Assembly (NCBI RefSeq): GCF_003255815.1
Contig: NC_037683.1
Span: 77,931,440-77,995,439, forward strand
Origin: Theropithecus gelada
Taxonomy: Eukaryota > Chordata > Mammalia > Primates > Cercopithecidae
Reading direction: 5' to 3'
Length of the DNA: 64,000 nt
In this document: positions 34,692 through 47,820 of the stretch, piece after piece
Numbering within the stretch: the stretch's first letter is position 1
Layout: every line of letters begins with the position of its first letter
Translations under genes and position numbers: made by a program
The notes under the pieces: model-generated
Database searches by the model: none
The model's input: the letters and a program-made list of their open reading frames with translations, nothing else
What the model was told of the DNA's origin: nothing

Positions 34692-37164
34692 CTATTCCTC
34701 CTTCGCTCAGGTATGATTTTGCTTTCTCACTTTCTTCCTTTTAAAAAAATGAATTATGCCTTTTGTTTTGGAGAGCAGTCAACAAACCAAGAGGCAGAAC
34801 CAGGCAGGGGAAAATATTACAAAACAAAATTTGTAAGCCTTTCTTTTAAAGTTCTAGAAATGTGCTTGTCGGGAGTACATATTAACATCCGCTGCAAATC
34901 TTTGCCCTAGATCTATGGAAAGAAGCCAAACCATGAAAATGCCAAAGGTGCAAAAGGAAATTTCATCAGTTAGTTAAATGTAAAGTCTGAAGTGTTAAGA
35001 CAATTTGATGAAGATTAAGACTTGGCTAAATAGCAAAAGTACTTGGAGTTATTCCCTTTTATGTTCTATTATACAAAATCAAGAAAACATTTGTTTAATG
35101 ATTGTCAGTCACTTCTACCTTTAAGTGCTAGTAAATTAATTTATCACAAAAATATTTTGATGGAAACCCATTGAGTATGTATGGGCATAGAATAGGAGGC
35201 AGTAAAATTTGCCTTTGAACACCATAATCTTTCAGAAGCCACACTGATTGAGGACTTGTGATGTGAAGAAGTCATGGTTTTGCAATGGAAATTCTTGTCA
35301 AGTATATGATGCTTGATAACATTCTAAGAGAAGGAGAGTTTGCATAGCATGAAGATGAACAGGGAAGATAGCAGTTCTGGAACATACCAGTCTTGCACAT
35401 CTCCTGAAGTGTTGCCTTCCCTCATTGAAACAAATTTGTCAGGTTGAAAATACAGAGCTTGATTGGAAAGGATTGCCTGAAAATACTTTTATTTCTGTGA
35501 AAGATAATAGTGTCCCAGGTTAAAGTAGCCAAATATCACTTGAGGCCATGCTGAGGATGACTTTAATAAAATTAAAGTGTTTACTTGTCTACTATTCTGA
35601 AAATCCCAGGGCTCTCCACGCCTGCTGCTGAGCTAACCTGAGAGCAATGTTGTAACCTAACAGGAAGGCCAAGGCAGCAACGAGCAGGCCTCAAGGATGG
35701 CTCATTTATATTTCTTTGCCCTTTCGTTCAAAGGTTCTGTGTTCCATATAATAATGCCCCAGGCCAGGCCTGTAAATTTAGGTGATTTATCTGATAATCT
35801 AAGAGGGACTATTTCATAGCCTGTAGATCGAAGTGTGAATGCCACTTTCAAGGCTTAGTACTTGTATAGATCTTCTTGTGAACACCTGTGATGAACTAAT
35901 GGTATCTAGAAGCCCACACTTGGTGAGTCTGAGATATCATGGACAGTGTGGACCAGTGCCTGGTCTTGGCAGGGAGTCCATTTATTAACAGTGAATGCTG
36001 TATGGAAGATCATCTGTCCCATGAGTGATCACAAAAATTATGGCTCCTTTCAAACAGAAGCTGTACTACAGATTCAGTAAAACATGACCTTAGCAGATGA
36101 CCTAAGCCATGAAGACATCATAGAGGCCAGTGTGGTTGAGATGTTTGAGTCCCACAGAAACTACTCATCAAGGATGAGCTAACACAGCTGGAACAAGAGA
36201 AATCTACAAGAAGAAGGGAATTTTATTAATTCCAATTGTATTGGGTTATAAAACAATTGTTATGTTTAGAGCTTACAAGTCCTGTTGAATTATCCAAATT
36301 TTGAATGTAACCTTAGATTTTTCCGGAAAAAAAAATAGGTGTTTTTTTTCAGATAATATAGGGAAATGTAGAAGGAAAAAGACTTTTTTGGGAGGAGGAT
36401 TATTTGAAGTCACGTGTTGTTCTCTTCCCTCTACCCTCCTGACTGGGAGGTCATGGCTTCTCTCTTACAATATTATTACTTTTTATAATAAATAGCACCA
36501 TATAAAAATCTATACAGGATTTAACATAAATTTGTGAAATAGTTAATATTTCATTTTAATGTAATTTTATGGTATATGTTTTAGTACGTTTTCTACATTC
36601 TTAAATTGGGTATATTTGCTGTCATGGGACGGCTTGCAGAGTTGTGTTAGAAATAATTTTCTGTAAAAGTGCCTCATATAGTCTGTTCTCAAAAAATGGT
36701 TATTAAGTTAGAGATTTATTAGAGGGTTCTAAACTACCACACACATTTCCCAGTAGGTTAAACTTTATAGGAGAGTTGTGAAGATTAAACAACATAACTA
36801 TGTAAAAGTCTTTAAAAAGACATAGAGCATTATAAAAATGCATAGTTATTACTTGCATGAACTTCAAAAGCACTGCTTTGCTTGGAATTTACAAAGGTGA
36901 AAAAGCAGCAGAACAGTTTTGGAATTGGTCAGAAGGAGGTGGAAACTTGGGGCACAAAAGGGATTTAAAGGTAAACATTTGGCAAAGTCTGTGTGAAGCA
37001 TTCCTTTGAACTGCTATCAAAACCTTGCAGTTTTTGTAACCTCTCTTGCATCTGTGGATGGTCCACTGAGCAAGATTGGAGAATGCTGAGGTCAGGAGCA
37101 AGCCTCATACTTCTCTGTTGTAGGCACTGGTTGTTTTAACCTGTTAATTGTGCCCCCCCTAGTC
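34692..37164. other. Intronic sequence, nothing specific recognised
   Basis: About 2.5 kb without an Alu, L1 tail or MIR that I can support. No exon-like segment. Confidence 0.5.
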
Positions 37165-37375
37165 CTGAGCCAGTCCTTCAGTATGCATCAAATCGCCTGG
37201 AAATCTTGTGAAAATACAGTTTGCTGGGCCCCACCCCCAGCGTTTCTGATTCAGAAGGTCTGAGTGAGTCCCAAGAATCTGAATTTCTGCCAGACATTTC
37301 TAACAAGTTCCCAGGTGACACCACCAGGTGCTGCTGGTCCAGGTGCTGCTGCTGGTCAAATGTTTTTCACCCTTT
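37165..37375. repeat. MER5A-like hAT element
   Basis: CATCAAATCGCCTGGAAATC, CTGATTCAGAAGGTCTGAGT and ACAAGTTCCCAGGTGACACC match MER5A text. Near the end GGTGCTGCTGGTCCA is partly duplicated as GGTGCTGCTGCTGGTC. Confidence 0.75.
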
Positions 37376-37939
37376 GAAAGCCATTGCTCTGGATCATAAA
37401 ATGTAGGCATATGACTTCTGGGAAAACATGACCTGAATCTTGACTGGGAGGAGTTAGAATTAGAATTGCACTGTAGTGTCTATTTCTGTTTCTCACTACA
37501 TAAAACCTATAGGTGGATATTTTGCTTGTCACCCCACAGCAGCGTTATAATGGCACTGCTCATATTTTGATTAAGAATGAGATCTCATAACCACTCAGCT
37601 GAAGAAAATGAAGATTCTGATTCCCAGCCAGCACAGGGCACATTTGCATGTATGCAGCTAATGTTAATGCCTTTATATGTTTGCAGGCTGCTTAATTTGG
37701 TGCTTCAATTTTTCATATCCACTTATTCCCTTGTATTCATGTTAGTTTTTCATGCAAGATTAAGCTGAATTACCCAGTTTTACAATATGTGCAAGTTTTG
37801 CTGTAAAAATATTTTTGTGGGTGAGCAAAAACAATTCCATACCTCACTGAGGAGGAGAGGCAAGTAGTGAGGCTGGGCAATTGTAGCTTTATCCTTATTG
37901 GGAAAAGTATTGATTATTTTTATATTATTATTTCTATCG

Positions 37940-38092
37940 GAAGGTGGAGGGTGAGAGGAGGGAGAGGATCAGGAAAAACAACTAGACTTAATACCTGGGC
38001 AATGAAATAATCTGTACAGCAAACCCCCATGACACAAACTTATCTATATAACAAACCTGCACATGTACCCTTGAACTTAAAATAAAAGTTAA
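37940..38092 (+). mobile_element. L1 3' end, severely 5'-truncated
   Basis: GGTGGAGGGTGAGAGGAGGG, then AACCTGCACATGTACCCTTG and a short A-rich tail are the terminal 150 bases of a primate L1. Confidence 0.88.
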
Positions 38093-38094
38093 GT

Positions 38095-39320
38095 GAGTAT
38101 AATTTCACCAGTAATCAACTGGAATATGAGAAGAGAAGGTTGGGTCTATTATACTTTGAGGTGTACCTGAAGCAGGTCTTAAGGGTGGCAAAACAGAGAA
38201 TTCAGGATAGAATTTCTGAAATGAGAAGCTAATACTTTTTATGGTTAAGAAGTTATAGACCAGACTGCTGAGTCTAAAGTTCTGACTTTCTGCTTCAACT
38301 GAATTTACCTTCCAAGGAAAGAAAAACATAGATGGTTATGTCTCTTTCATGTGAAGAGTAAAGAAAAAAAAAAACTGTTCATATTCAGGGTGTTTGTAGC
38401 CACAGTGAAATTTCATCTTTTTTATACTTGCATGGGTACTGACAATGTTAAGAATAGCAAAGACTCTAAATTAAGGGACATTAATGAATTATAACTTGGA
38501 TATTACTTGCCATATTTTACAGTAATAAGAGAGAATATTGCAGGCACTGAATAGAGACAGTATTGTGGAATTTATTCATTCCACACAGCTATCAGCACTG
38601 TCCCAGAAGACTGGCTTTTATGGTATCTTCCTCAATATTGTCATGGGCTGATCTGCCCTGCTCAGGTGCCCTGGCCATGACTCAAACCATTAACGCTGCC
38701 TTCACAGCAGGCATTGATTCATCAGAAGTTGCAGCTGCCTTCTTGGAGTCTTAGTTTTTCTACCTAAATTTCCACGCTGCTTTTGCCTTGCTTCCAGAAC
38801 TCCCTGGTTCTAGCTGTGACCTGGGTTTGCTCCTGAGACTCCAGTCCTGTTCTCTCTAGTGAACTTAGCTGCTCATGTCCTGCTTCTACACTCACTACCC
38901 ATCAGCTCTGGATTTCAGAGTTGAGTCTTACCCTGGAGTTTCTACTAACACCTAGCCCCACCTTAGGAAGTGAGGGGTCTGTAAGCTTCACTGGAACCTT
39001 TTCCGTGGGGACATAGAGAAAGTCCTTATTTCTGCCTTCTAGGAGTGAGTGGCTTCAGAAAAGGGAACTCTTCATGATTAAGAAGAAAATGGGATGTAGT
39101 CTCATCAACGCGCATAGGAATTTGCTCCTCAAGCTGGTTAACAGGGATACCTATCAAACGTTTCTGAGAAGTGGATGTACTTCATGAAAGATGCGACGCA
39201 TCAGCTACCCTAGAAGATTTTGCAGTTGGGAAAGTAATGATCTAGGATTCATAGTTCTGGAGGACTAACGCGGTTCAGAGTCATAGCTGTACAAAAAGCA
39301 AGAATGGACAGTATTTTGTG
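38095..39320. other. Intronic sequence, nothing specific recognised
   Basis: No supported repeat or exon. Confidence 0.5.
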
Positions 39321-39321
39321 T

Positions 39322-39612
39322 CTTTTCTTTTGAGACAGGATCTCACTTTGCCACTCAGGCTAGAGTGCAGTGGTATGATCATAGCTCACTGTAACCTTGA
39401 ACCCCTGGGCTCAAGTGATCCTCCTGCCTCAACCTTCTGAGTAGCTGAGACTTCAGGTGTGTGCCACCCCACCTGGCTAATTTATTTTAAAAATTATTTT
39501 GTGTAGAGACAAGGTCTTACCCAGGCTTATGTCAAACTTCTGGCCTCAAGTTATCTTCCTGCCTTGGTCTCCCAAAGTTCTGAGATTACAAGCATGCACC
39601 ATGGCAGCGGCT
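39322..39612 (-). mobile_element. Alu element (J-type), antisense
   Basis: GAGACAGGATCTCACTTTGC, TGATCATAGCTCACTGTAAC and GAGTAGCTGAGACTTCAGGT are J-like and diverged. The middle of the left arm has a small deletion. Confidence 0.92.
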
Positions 39613-39904
39613 TTTTTTTCTTAAATTGCATTACTGACTATGTTTTGTACAATCCCTGTGATCATAGGTTTAGCCAATCTATGCTCAAATGTAACATTTA
39701 TAAATGGAAATGATACTTCTTCCTGTAACCTAACTTTTCCTCTTAGTGCGATCAATTGCTGGATTAAATTACATAAAGAGTTCTTTAAACATAGTAAGTG
39801 TTCAGCGTCTAGTAGTTGTAATTATTGTTGCTTTTATCTAAATACTATAAAAATACATGCTATAGTTCTGAAAATTAGAGAACAGGTGCCACAGATTACC
39901 GATT

Positions 39905-40042
39905 ACCTACCTTCTTGTCCTCCTCTTCTTCCTCCTCCTTCTCCTCCTCCTTCCACTTTCTTCTTCTTCTCCTTCTTCCTTCTTCGTCCTTCTTCCTTCT
40001 TCCTTCTTTTTTCCTCCTTCCTCCTCCTCCTTCTTCTTCTTC
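39905..40042 (+). repeat. (CTT/CCT)n pyrimidine tract
   Basis: About 140 bases almost entirely C and T in triplet-like units. The 145-codon frame 39640-40077 ends in Leu/Ser/Phe runs because of it. Confidence 0.93.
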
Positions 40043-40310
40043 TGGAAAAGTGGAAGCCTAAAATTTTGGGAATATAATCAACATCATTCAGTAGAATAAA
40101 AGAAAACTGTAATATGTTTCTTTACATTTCGTATTCCACTACTTTGCCAGTAGTTCACATGGCATTTTTTAATTAAAGAAATCTACTGCAGCTCTCTAAA
40201 GAAAAACAAATTGGGATTACAAACCCATCACTGGGGTGGCAATGCCCCCATACTCACAATGTCAAAATTGTGTATTGATGGTTACTAGGGTTTGGTCATT
40301 CAAAAATAGT

Positions 40311-40356
40311 GTTGTTGTTGTTGTTGTTTTGTTTTGTTTTGTTGGTTTGTTTTGTT
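40311..40356 (+). repeat. (GTT)n(GTTTT)n microsatellite
   Basis: GTTGTTGTTGTTGTTGTTTT runs into GTTTT units. It precedes the MIR at 40370. Confidence 0.93.
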
Positions 40357-40369
40357 AGAGACAGCATGC

Positions 40370-40560
40370 TATGCCAGAAAGAACATGGAGCTAAATCTAA
40401 ACTCCAATTCCGGATCTCCAGTCCCTAGATATTCAGTTTGGGGAGGTTATGTTTCCTTTTCTATAATGATAATAATACTGACTTCATAGGACTGTTACGA
40501 GAACTAAATGAGATAGCGTAAAAGAGTTTAGGACACTGCCCGGCAGTTGGCAGATGCTCA
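40370..40560 (-). repeat. MIR SINE
   Basis: TAATGATAATAATACTGACT, TCATAGGACTGTTACGAGAA and GGACACTGCCCGGCAGTTGG follow the complement of MIR. Confidence 0.8.
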
Positions 40561-41195
40561 TGTTCTTTTCTCTTTTTTTCTTTCCCCTTTGCTTAAAATC
40601 TTAGATAATTACTTGTGAACCAAGTCAATGTCTGTGGCAGTGAATAGAACCCCTTCTATCCGTGTCTTTTATGCTGGGTGCTACTACTTGGTAGTCAGTA
40701 ACAGATGTGCTGACATAAAGTGTTCCTTCCAAGAAGAATTTAAGTCAAGGTGAGGACTGGCGCCTCTGTATTCTAAGGCCCATTTTCTGATCTGCAAATG
40801 AGACTTTTTTTTTTGTTGCCATGAAGAGTAGAAGTATGCTTATACTGGTTGTACAGAGTGCCATTGCCTGCTTGAAAAATGAATTTAATGAACAGTGAAT
40901 TTGTGACAGTTAGGCAGGTGGAGAAAAGGAGAAATGGGATTGATGGCCTTGGCCAGTGCAACTTTACACACTCCTTGTTTTGGTATTGCTGGGGTGTGGC
41001 CCCTGTCCTGAGGTCATTTTGTAAATAGGCTCTTCCAGTCCATGTCATTTATCTCAAAATGTACTCTAAGGTGTCTAAAAAAGCTGTTCTTGACTGTTGC
41101 TTACCTCAAATTTAGTTTTCATATTTCAAAAACAGTTCCCTAGTCTTTTCATGATGGTTCTTAGTAGTTAGCATGCAAGAGTTATTACACTGAGA
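40561..41195. other. Intronic sequence, nothing specific recognised
   Basis: No supported repeat or exon. Confidence 0.5.
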
Positions 41196-41418
41196 ATCAG
41201 CAAACTATGGCCCACAGGCCAAATCTGGCCTGCCCCATGTTTTTGCATGACCTGAGAACTAAGGATGGTTTTAGGAGTTTTTAATGTAAAAAAATTTTTT
41301 AAGTTATTAGCCTTTAGGTGAGAACGGTTGCCTGAAGAATGTGAACATTGCCTCTTGCCTGCAAAGCCTAAAATATTTACTGTCTGCTCCTTTAAAACAA
41401 AGGTTTGCCAAGTCCTGT
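41196..41418. repeat. hAT-type non-autonomous DNA transposon
   Basis: CAGCAAACTATGGCCCACAG opens it and AAGGTTTGCCAAGTCCTG closes it, giving imperfect inverted ends. GCAAAGCCTAAAATATTTAC is a well-known inner phrase. The family name is not assigned. Confidence 0.75.
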
Positions 41419-41419
41419 T

Positions 41420-44400
41420 TTATACTTACATCTGAGACATTCATCAGAATGACTGAGTGAAATCAAGGCATCCGTAAAGTTGATTAATTGAAATGAATTA
41501 AAGAGGAGAATGTATTATAAGACAGTTTAGGATCATGTAATACATGCAGGTTTTATCATTTTATTGATCCCCATAATATTTTAGATTTAGCAAATACTTT
41601 AGTAGTCTTCTAGTCCATGGGTTTTTGGAGACTTTTTAAGGCCCAATATTTAAAACAGATAATGGCAGAGCTGTTTCCATTGAAGGCATCCAGAACACAT
41701 GTACCACCCAATACTCGTAGTTCTCCCAGGGCACTGTATGGAACCGCAAAAGTAGTGGCCCTCAAATGGAACTATTACTGGTTAAAGTTAACAAATTGCA
41801 AGAAGACACCTGCAGAAGCAGCCTGGGCCATTGTGGCAGCACTGACTAATGTGGCTCTCACTTAGGAAGAAGCTGCCGCAGGATGGGTGGGGCTCCATTC
41901 TAGTTATGAGGTGCTAAAGGCTGGCAGAGAGATCAGAGGCAGGAGCAGTCCTGGTTTTATTCTGCCCAAGATTTTTTTCCTAGAAAGGAAAGTATCTCAA
42001 ATTCTTGAATATCAAGGATTATGTTTTCGAAAATCTAAGCCTCTCCTAGACATATAAATTAAATCCTGAAGTAAAGCAAGTAATTGAAATATTGAACTTT
42101 AGGGACCCAGCTAGTCACATTCTAACAGGGATATCGCTTGCTTCCTCAAAATATATTTTCTACCAGCAACAAGGATGTTTGAAATAGATATAACTGGAGG
42201 CTGAACCCTCCATTCCAGATACAGATAAAAGCCTTTAAATAAAAATGATTTGAAAAAAATGTTGTATATGGGCATAAATTCATGACAGCATGTAAGTGCC
42301 TTCTAGCATCTATCTTCAGAGTAAAGTAAGCTAGGAGGTGACATGAAGTACCTGATGGCCAAATGGAAATGTGGTCAGAGTGTGAAAAAAGGAGGAAAGG
42401 GGGTTCTCTAGAGTCATAATAAAACCAGCTTATAGATGCCATTTCTCCCAGGGCTCATGATAATCAAAGCTGCGAGTTCCTCACTATACCATAATTCTCC
42501 AGAAGGGCTGTTGTCACTTCATTTTACACATCTAGGAAAGGGAGAGGCTCTCTGAGAGAGTTCAGAGTTGGTAGGTCAACCCTTGACTTTGGCTAGAATA
42601 ATAGTGCATTAAAAATCAGATTGGCTGTCTATGCTAAAAATCTATTTCCAAGAAGCCTTCACTGTGAAGTGATTTTAGAAGTCACGTGAAAGTAGAGTGG
42701 GTGGGATTGTCCCAGCACGCTCTGAAAGGGAGGAAATATCTTTTGTGGTTAACATGGTCCAGGTAGGAGATAGCTGAGGGATGAGTAATGAGGAGATTGG
42801 AAACCCAGTATTTTGTACTGCAACTTTGTTTTTTGTGGCCAAGTAAAACTTTTATTTCCAAAAAAAGGTGAGGGATCTTTCTGTGAGAACTTCCAGGAGT
42901 GATTGGCCACGTCTGCCCCATCTTTCTCCTTTTTTTCTGCCTTCCCACTCTGCCCTAATGAGGGTTAACATAACACACAGACCAGGAAGAAATGACAGAT
43001 TTCCCACAGGGTAGTCTGAATCGTGTGCTCGTTCTAGTTGTTTTATTGACTTTCTGTGTAATGAATCCTTTGAGGGTGAGTAGCTGGTAGGTTGGGAGGT
43101 GGAGAAAAGACAGAAAAGGTAGGAGATTTGAGGTTAGCTGTGTCATGCATTGTTTGGAAAGATCTAAGAGGGCTGTATGAAAGGTTCGTCCCAGAGAAGT
43201 TGATAGAGCTGCCAGATGATGCCATTCTACTGGTAACAAAATGTCTTTGTTCTGAAATGCAGATGTTTCCAGAGCTTTTCCTAACATGAAGTTAATTAGA
43301 CCTGGTATTTAGGAATGCTTGATGGTACCTTTTGACATTTATGTGGATGGCATCAGCCATTATCTTCTAGTTGTATTGTAGGGAACTCCAGAAAAGCATA
43401 TAAGCCTGTATCCTCTTCCAAACACTAACACCCCTTCCCTGGCTATAAATCCAGCTGCATGATGTGGAAATGTAATTGGGCAGCCTACACAGAAGTTTGG
43501 AGCTCATGGGGGAATATCTATTTGTAAGAGAACCTGAATATTCATGTAGCTGTCCAGACATCAATAAATTCTCATTTTGCTTTATTTATTTCTGTTCCCT
43601 AGAGAATAGCAGCACGCTTAAGCTCAAAGTTAATAGGCATGTTCTACAGAGCCGTGCCCTCACTTACCTTAATAGAATGCCTCCCTAACACACTTGTTTA
43701 TCCGTTGCCAGGTAGCTCTCCCATCAGGTGACATGAGTATGTTTTCTTTGTCTTCGTGTACCGGAGACAGTTGCCAATGTTTGCCATCAATTAGCTTAGG
43801 GTAGCATGTCAAGGATGTACGGGTGGTGTCATTTTAGTCTGACAGTCGCCCGATCCAGTTGAGAAGGGATTGTTTCATTATCCTCTTATCAGGGCTGCTG
43901 GATAATGATACTCTATCCCGCAAAGTGGGAAGGAAAAAAAAGACAGGCAGAAATAATAGATTTTTAGGGATTGGCAATATTGAAAGTATTCATGCCAGAA
44001 GGAGAAGGGAAAGATTAGAGAGATGACTGTGCAAACCCTTAAGAAGCTACTTTTTCCTAATACAGGTAGAATATGGAATGATGCCCTTCCTGATGCAGAG
44101 GCAGGGGAAGGGGGGAAATGCTCAGACATTAAGAAGAAAGAAAAAAGAAAACTAGTTCCTTCTACTCATTGTCAGCAAGGCTAAGATTAGCTGAGGCCTC
44201 TCTCCTGTTCTCCAATTAACCTCAATACCAAATGCAGCCTTCCAAGTGACCCTGACAGTTTATTTTCCTTGCTAGAAATCTGCTTCTGGTTTGTGAATTT
44301 AGGTTCAGAGAGCATTTTTCATTGAAGGACAACACAATTAAATTGCTCCAAGGTGAAATGAAAAAAAAAAAAAACCACAGAAGATATCAGACCCTATATT

Positions 44401-45005
44401 TTCACTATTGGGGGCCAAAACCTGAGTCACCCCCAGTATTGGTAATTTTCTTCAGAATGCCTGAAGGGAAAGTCTTTCTTGAATCCTGAAAATTCTGAAT
44501 CTTTATGCTCTTGGAGAAACAAACAAAAAGAAGTGCTGAAAGTGTAAAAATACTTCAAGATAAACTAAGCTTCAAGAGGGGACAATTGTGTTGACATTTT
44601 AGTAACAGCCCATTTTCACTCCTTAACGAAGTACAGTCATGCATGAAAATGACTTGTTATCTTTTAAACTGAAATGCATTATGGGTTGTAACTCAAAGGT
44701 GTGTACTACTCTACTCCTGCAAAATAAAGTACATTTTAACCCTTGAGGATTCTTTCATAGGCCCCACTTTATAGCAACTCGTATAAAAAAAATGGAACAA
44801 CAAAAAGCTTATTTGAGTATGATGTGTAAAGTCTTCTGCATTTTTAAAATAACACCACAGTTTATATTTGTGTGAATTCTTACATCTGTAGTTTATATAG
44901 GAGGTCATACTTTATTCAAGATTTACCATTTGGGAGCAACAGGTACCCTTATCTTTCCCTAGTTCTATTAATAATGGTAATAATTACAATAATATAAGTA
45001 GCCAA
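41420..45005. other. Intronic sequence without recognised repeats
   Basis: About 3.6 kb with no Alu, L1, MIR or LTR that I can support. Several overlapping open frames of 60-110 codons have no recognisable protein and no splice-site context. Confidence 0.5.
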
Positions 45006-45009
45006 ATAA

Positions 45010-45235
45010 TAGCAACAATGGTTTCTTGAGCACTTGACTGGCGTTCAGGTGTATGCTAAGTGTTTTCTGCTCCTGCTATAATCCTCCTCACAGTCCAGTG
45101 AGGTATTATCCTTATTTAAGATGAAGAAATTGAAACCTTAGGCTAAGTGATTTGCCTAGGACACATTGCTAAGGCTAGGATTCAAATTCAGGTCTGTCTC
45201 ACATTGTGTATGCTTTGTTCTGTTAATAACCATGC
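45010..45235 (+). repeat. MIR SINE, nearly complete
   Basis: TTCTTGAGCACTTGACTGGC, TGAGGTATTATCCTTATTTA, GATTTGCCTAGGACACATTG and GGATTCAAATTCAGGTCTGT follow MIR in order. Confidence 0.85.
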
Positions 45236-45239
45236 TGAC

Positions 45240-46204
45240 ACTATCTCTATAGAGTGCCTGATTTCGGATGAGGCAGGGGGAATCAGAATTTCTATTGTCC
45301 AGTTGTTCCTGAACTTTTCTCAGCTCTCAAATTCTCCAGGGAGAGAGACAAAGAGACAAGATTCAGCTCACCATTCACATGGGGCTTCCCGTTCATTTTA
45401 GTGCCTCTGTGAACGCTCATTTACCCTGATGTCATTGATTAGCTTATCTTCTGTGCCTTGACCCTGGAAATACTGCCCAAGAGATGAATGGTGAGCCAGT
45501 ACCTCTTCCCATGTTCCAGCCACCAAGCAACTAATGTCATTTGTCAGTATCTCAACATTACTCTGTCACTACTTACATGTGAATTCACAGTCTGTGAATA
45601 ATACCGGTTCCCCCTTTTCTATGAGAGCAAGCCTTCATGAGGAGCAGCACCATGGCCATAATGCAACCATGAGTGACTCCAGTGCGGATTTACAAAGCAG
45701 CTCAGTGGTTGCAGATCCGCACAGTAAACCTCCCCTTGGTGCATTATTGACAATTGGTGGCCTTTCAGCCCAGAACATCATTCTTGCTTGTGGTAAAGGA
45801 TGCATATAACTAATTGCTCATGAATAACCCTTCCCTGCCTTTCTTCTTTTCCCAACAGTGGATCAATATGCCTCTGGCAAGTATCTGAAATCTTTATTTG
45901 GGAAAAAGCACATTTCCTACCAGCTGTTTGTTTTCTAAACCAAATAATTCAGTTAATTTCTTGCCTGAAATAATTTTCGGAGCTGGAAAACTTCTCTCCT
46001 CAATGTTAAATTTCTTTCAGGATGGGCGGAAACAGAAATGGGAATATCCTTTTTGCATTCTAACCCACAGTTTGATGGCTAAAGCTACTCATGTGTTGTT
46101 TGTGGTGGGGGATTAGTGGCCATTGGCAACAAACAGCCTTTGCAAACAGAGTGTTCAGGGGCCCTGATACAACACTTCTATGCCTTTTCTTGAATCTTTC
46201 TTGC
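45240..46204. other. Intronic sequence, nothing specific recognised
   Basis: No supported repeat or exon. Confidence 0.5.
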
Positions 46205-46430
46205 CTTTGGGAGGCAATGTAGGGTGGTGGGCAGGGTCATGGGATCTATTAATAAAATCAGGCTTCCCGGGTTTGAATTCCAGCTCCACTATTTGCCCGC
46301 CATGTGACCTAGGCCAGGTAACTTAACCAGGAACCAGAATAGGCCTCAAGTTCCTCATCAGTAAACTAGGAAAATGTTTATAAAGAACTTTGCACATTAT
46401 AAATGCTCAATAAATCTTAACTATTGATTC
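46205..46430 (-). repeat. MIR SINE
   Basis: GGGTTTGAATTCCAGCTCCA, CATGTGACCTAGGCCAGGTA and TAAATGCTCAATAAATCTTA follow the complement of MIR. Confidence 0.82.
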
Positions 46431-46485
46431 CAAGGTATCAAGGGGCAGCAAGAAGATGAAATGAAGCTGAGACAGGATCCCCAGC

Positions 46486-46655
46486 ACCTACTACTCAAAG
46501 TGTAGTTTCCATACCAGCAGCCTCAGCACCACCAGGGACTTTGATAGTTTGTTAGAAGTTCAGAATGTCAGCACCCCCAAGACTTAGTGAGTCAGAATCT
46601 ATATTTTACCTTGATGATTTATTTGCACATTAAAGCTTGAGAAGCAGGACTGTTG
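46486..46655. repeat. MER5A-like hAT element
   Basis: TACTCAAAGTGTAGTTTCCA, GCAGCCTCAGCACCACCAGG and GACTTAGTGAGTCAGAATCT match MER5-type text. The far end is AGCTTGAGAAGCA. Confidence 0.75.
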
Positions 46656-46659
46656 CTGC

Positions 46660-47740
46660 TCACATAGTTTTAAACAAGAATTCATATTGGCTGTTTTTAA
46701 TATGCCTTAGCCCAGGTCTTCACCTTTTCCCTCTAAAATGATGAAAACACTGTTACCAAGCAATGCCTATGGTAGCCTTCCTCCGCTCTGGCGATGGCCT
46801 GAGACAAGTAATCTTTATTTGGGGATGCTACTAACACTCTTGGCCTCCCTCCATCCACACAATAAATATATTACAGCTGAAGTAACCCCAAGGATGCCCT
46901 GTTTGTATCCATTAGAAATACAGATTAGTAGTTTTCATTTGGACAAAGAGAGAACTGCATACTAACCAAATTAACCTGAGCTATAGGTGCCACCTAGAAT
47001 GCCCTGGTAGCTGATGAGATGACACCTGAGAACCACATAGATCAACAGATGCTGCTTTGTTAAAATTATAAAGCTCAACTGAGTTACTTCCACCTACCTC
47101 TACTGTAGATGGATGAGAGACTGCAGTGAGCCAGGTCACTAAGAGAGAGAAAGCCCATGGCAGCAGGGAGGCCAATTCCTGGCCGTCTGATGAAGACAGG
47201 TCTCACATATTCATCTCAAGAACAGGCTTTTATTTCCTTAGGGAGACTACCATCTCTTAATCACAAAAGCAATAAGAATTTCCAATATGTTCCTCTGCTG
47301 TGCTTAATCAGTTGTTCCAGCTGCCAGTCATCAGCTATGTCTGGAAGTTCACTTACAAGCCCTCTTCCAGCCTTAAAAGCAGTAATGACCCCTGAGTTGA
47401 CACAGACAATGAAGGCTGCTCCTGCGGGGCAGCCTGTGTGTGTCAACTGATTTGATCACAACAGTTTTGTTAATATTGCCCGGTATTCTGGAGGGATCAG
47501 CTCTCTTCCTTATGTTTTGGTCGATAGGCCACATTGTGTGCTCTATTGGTTGAGTTTGGAAAATTATTTTGAATGTGTATGGAAGGAGGTTTTTCCTTTT
47601 GCAAATGGCATTGCAGTTTTACTCTAAGGTGGAGATTTTCTTCCTGAGGTTAAAAATCACTTGGCAAAACCTGAACATTTGTCTGGAACCATATGTTGTG
47701 GTGGGAAAGTCTGTATGAAGTCGGCAGGTATTCAGACTTA
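46660..47740. other. Intronic sequence, nothing specific recognised
   Basis: No supported repeat or exon. A 97-codon frame at 47157-47450 has no recognisable protein. Confidence 0.5.
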
Positions 47741-47744
47741 GAAC

Positions 47745-47820
47745 ATTAATAGACATTAGCACCTGCCTGGTGCGGAGTAGGTGCTGAAAAATTGTGTTTG
47801 AAAGGATGAATGAATAAAAG
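47745..47820 (+). repeat. L2 LINE, terminal fragment
   Basis: ACCTGCCTGGTGCGGAGTAG, GTGCTGAAAAATTGTGTTTG and GGATGAATGAAT match a worn L2 terminus. Confidence 0.5.

Noticed and set aside
34391..34910. Overlapping plus-strand frames with typical 'LECSGMISAHCNL'-like peptide
   Set aside because: This is the well-known translation of an antisense Alu. Exonisation is possible in principle, but I see no convincing splice-site pair.
39640..40077. 145-codon plus-strand frame
   Set aside because: Its second half is the pyrimidine tract translated as Leu/Ser/Phe runs; the first half is unlike any protein I know.
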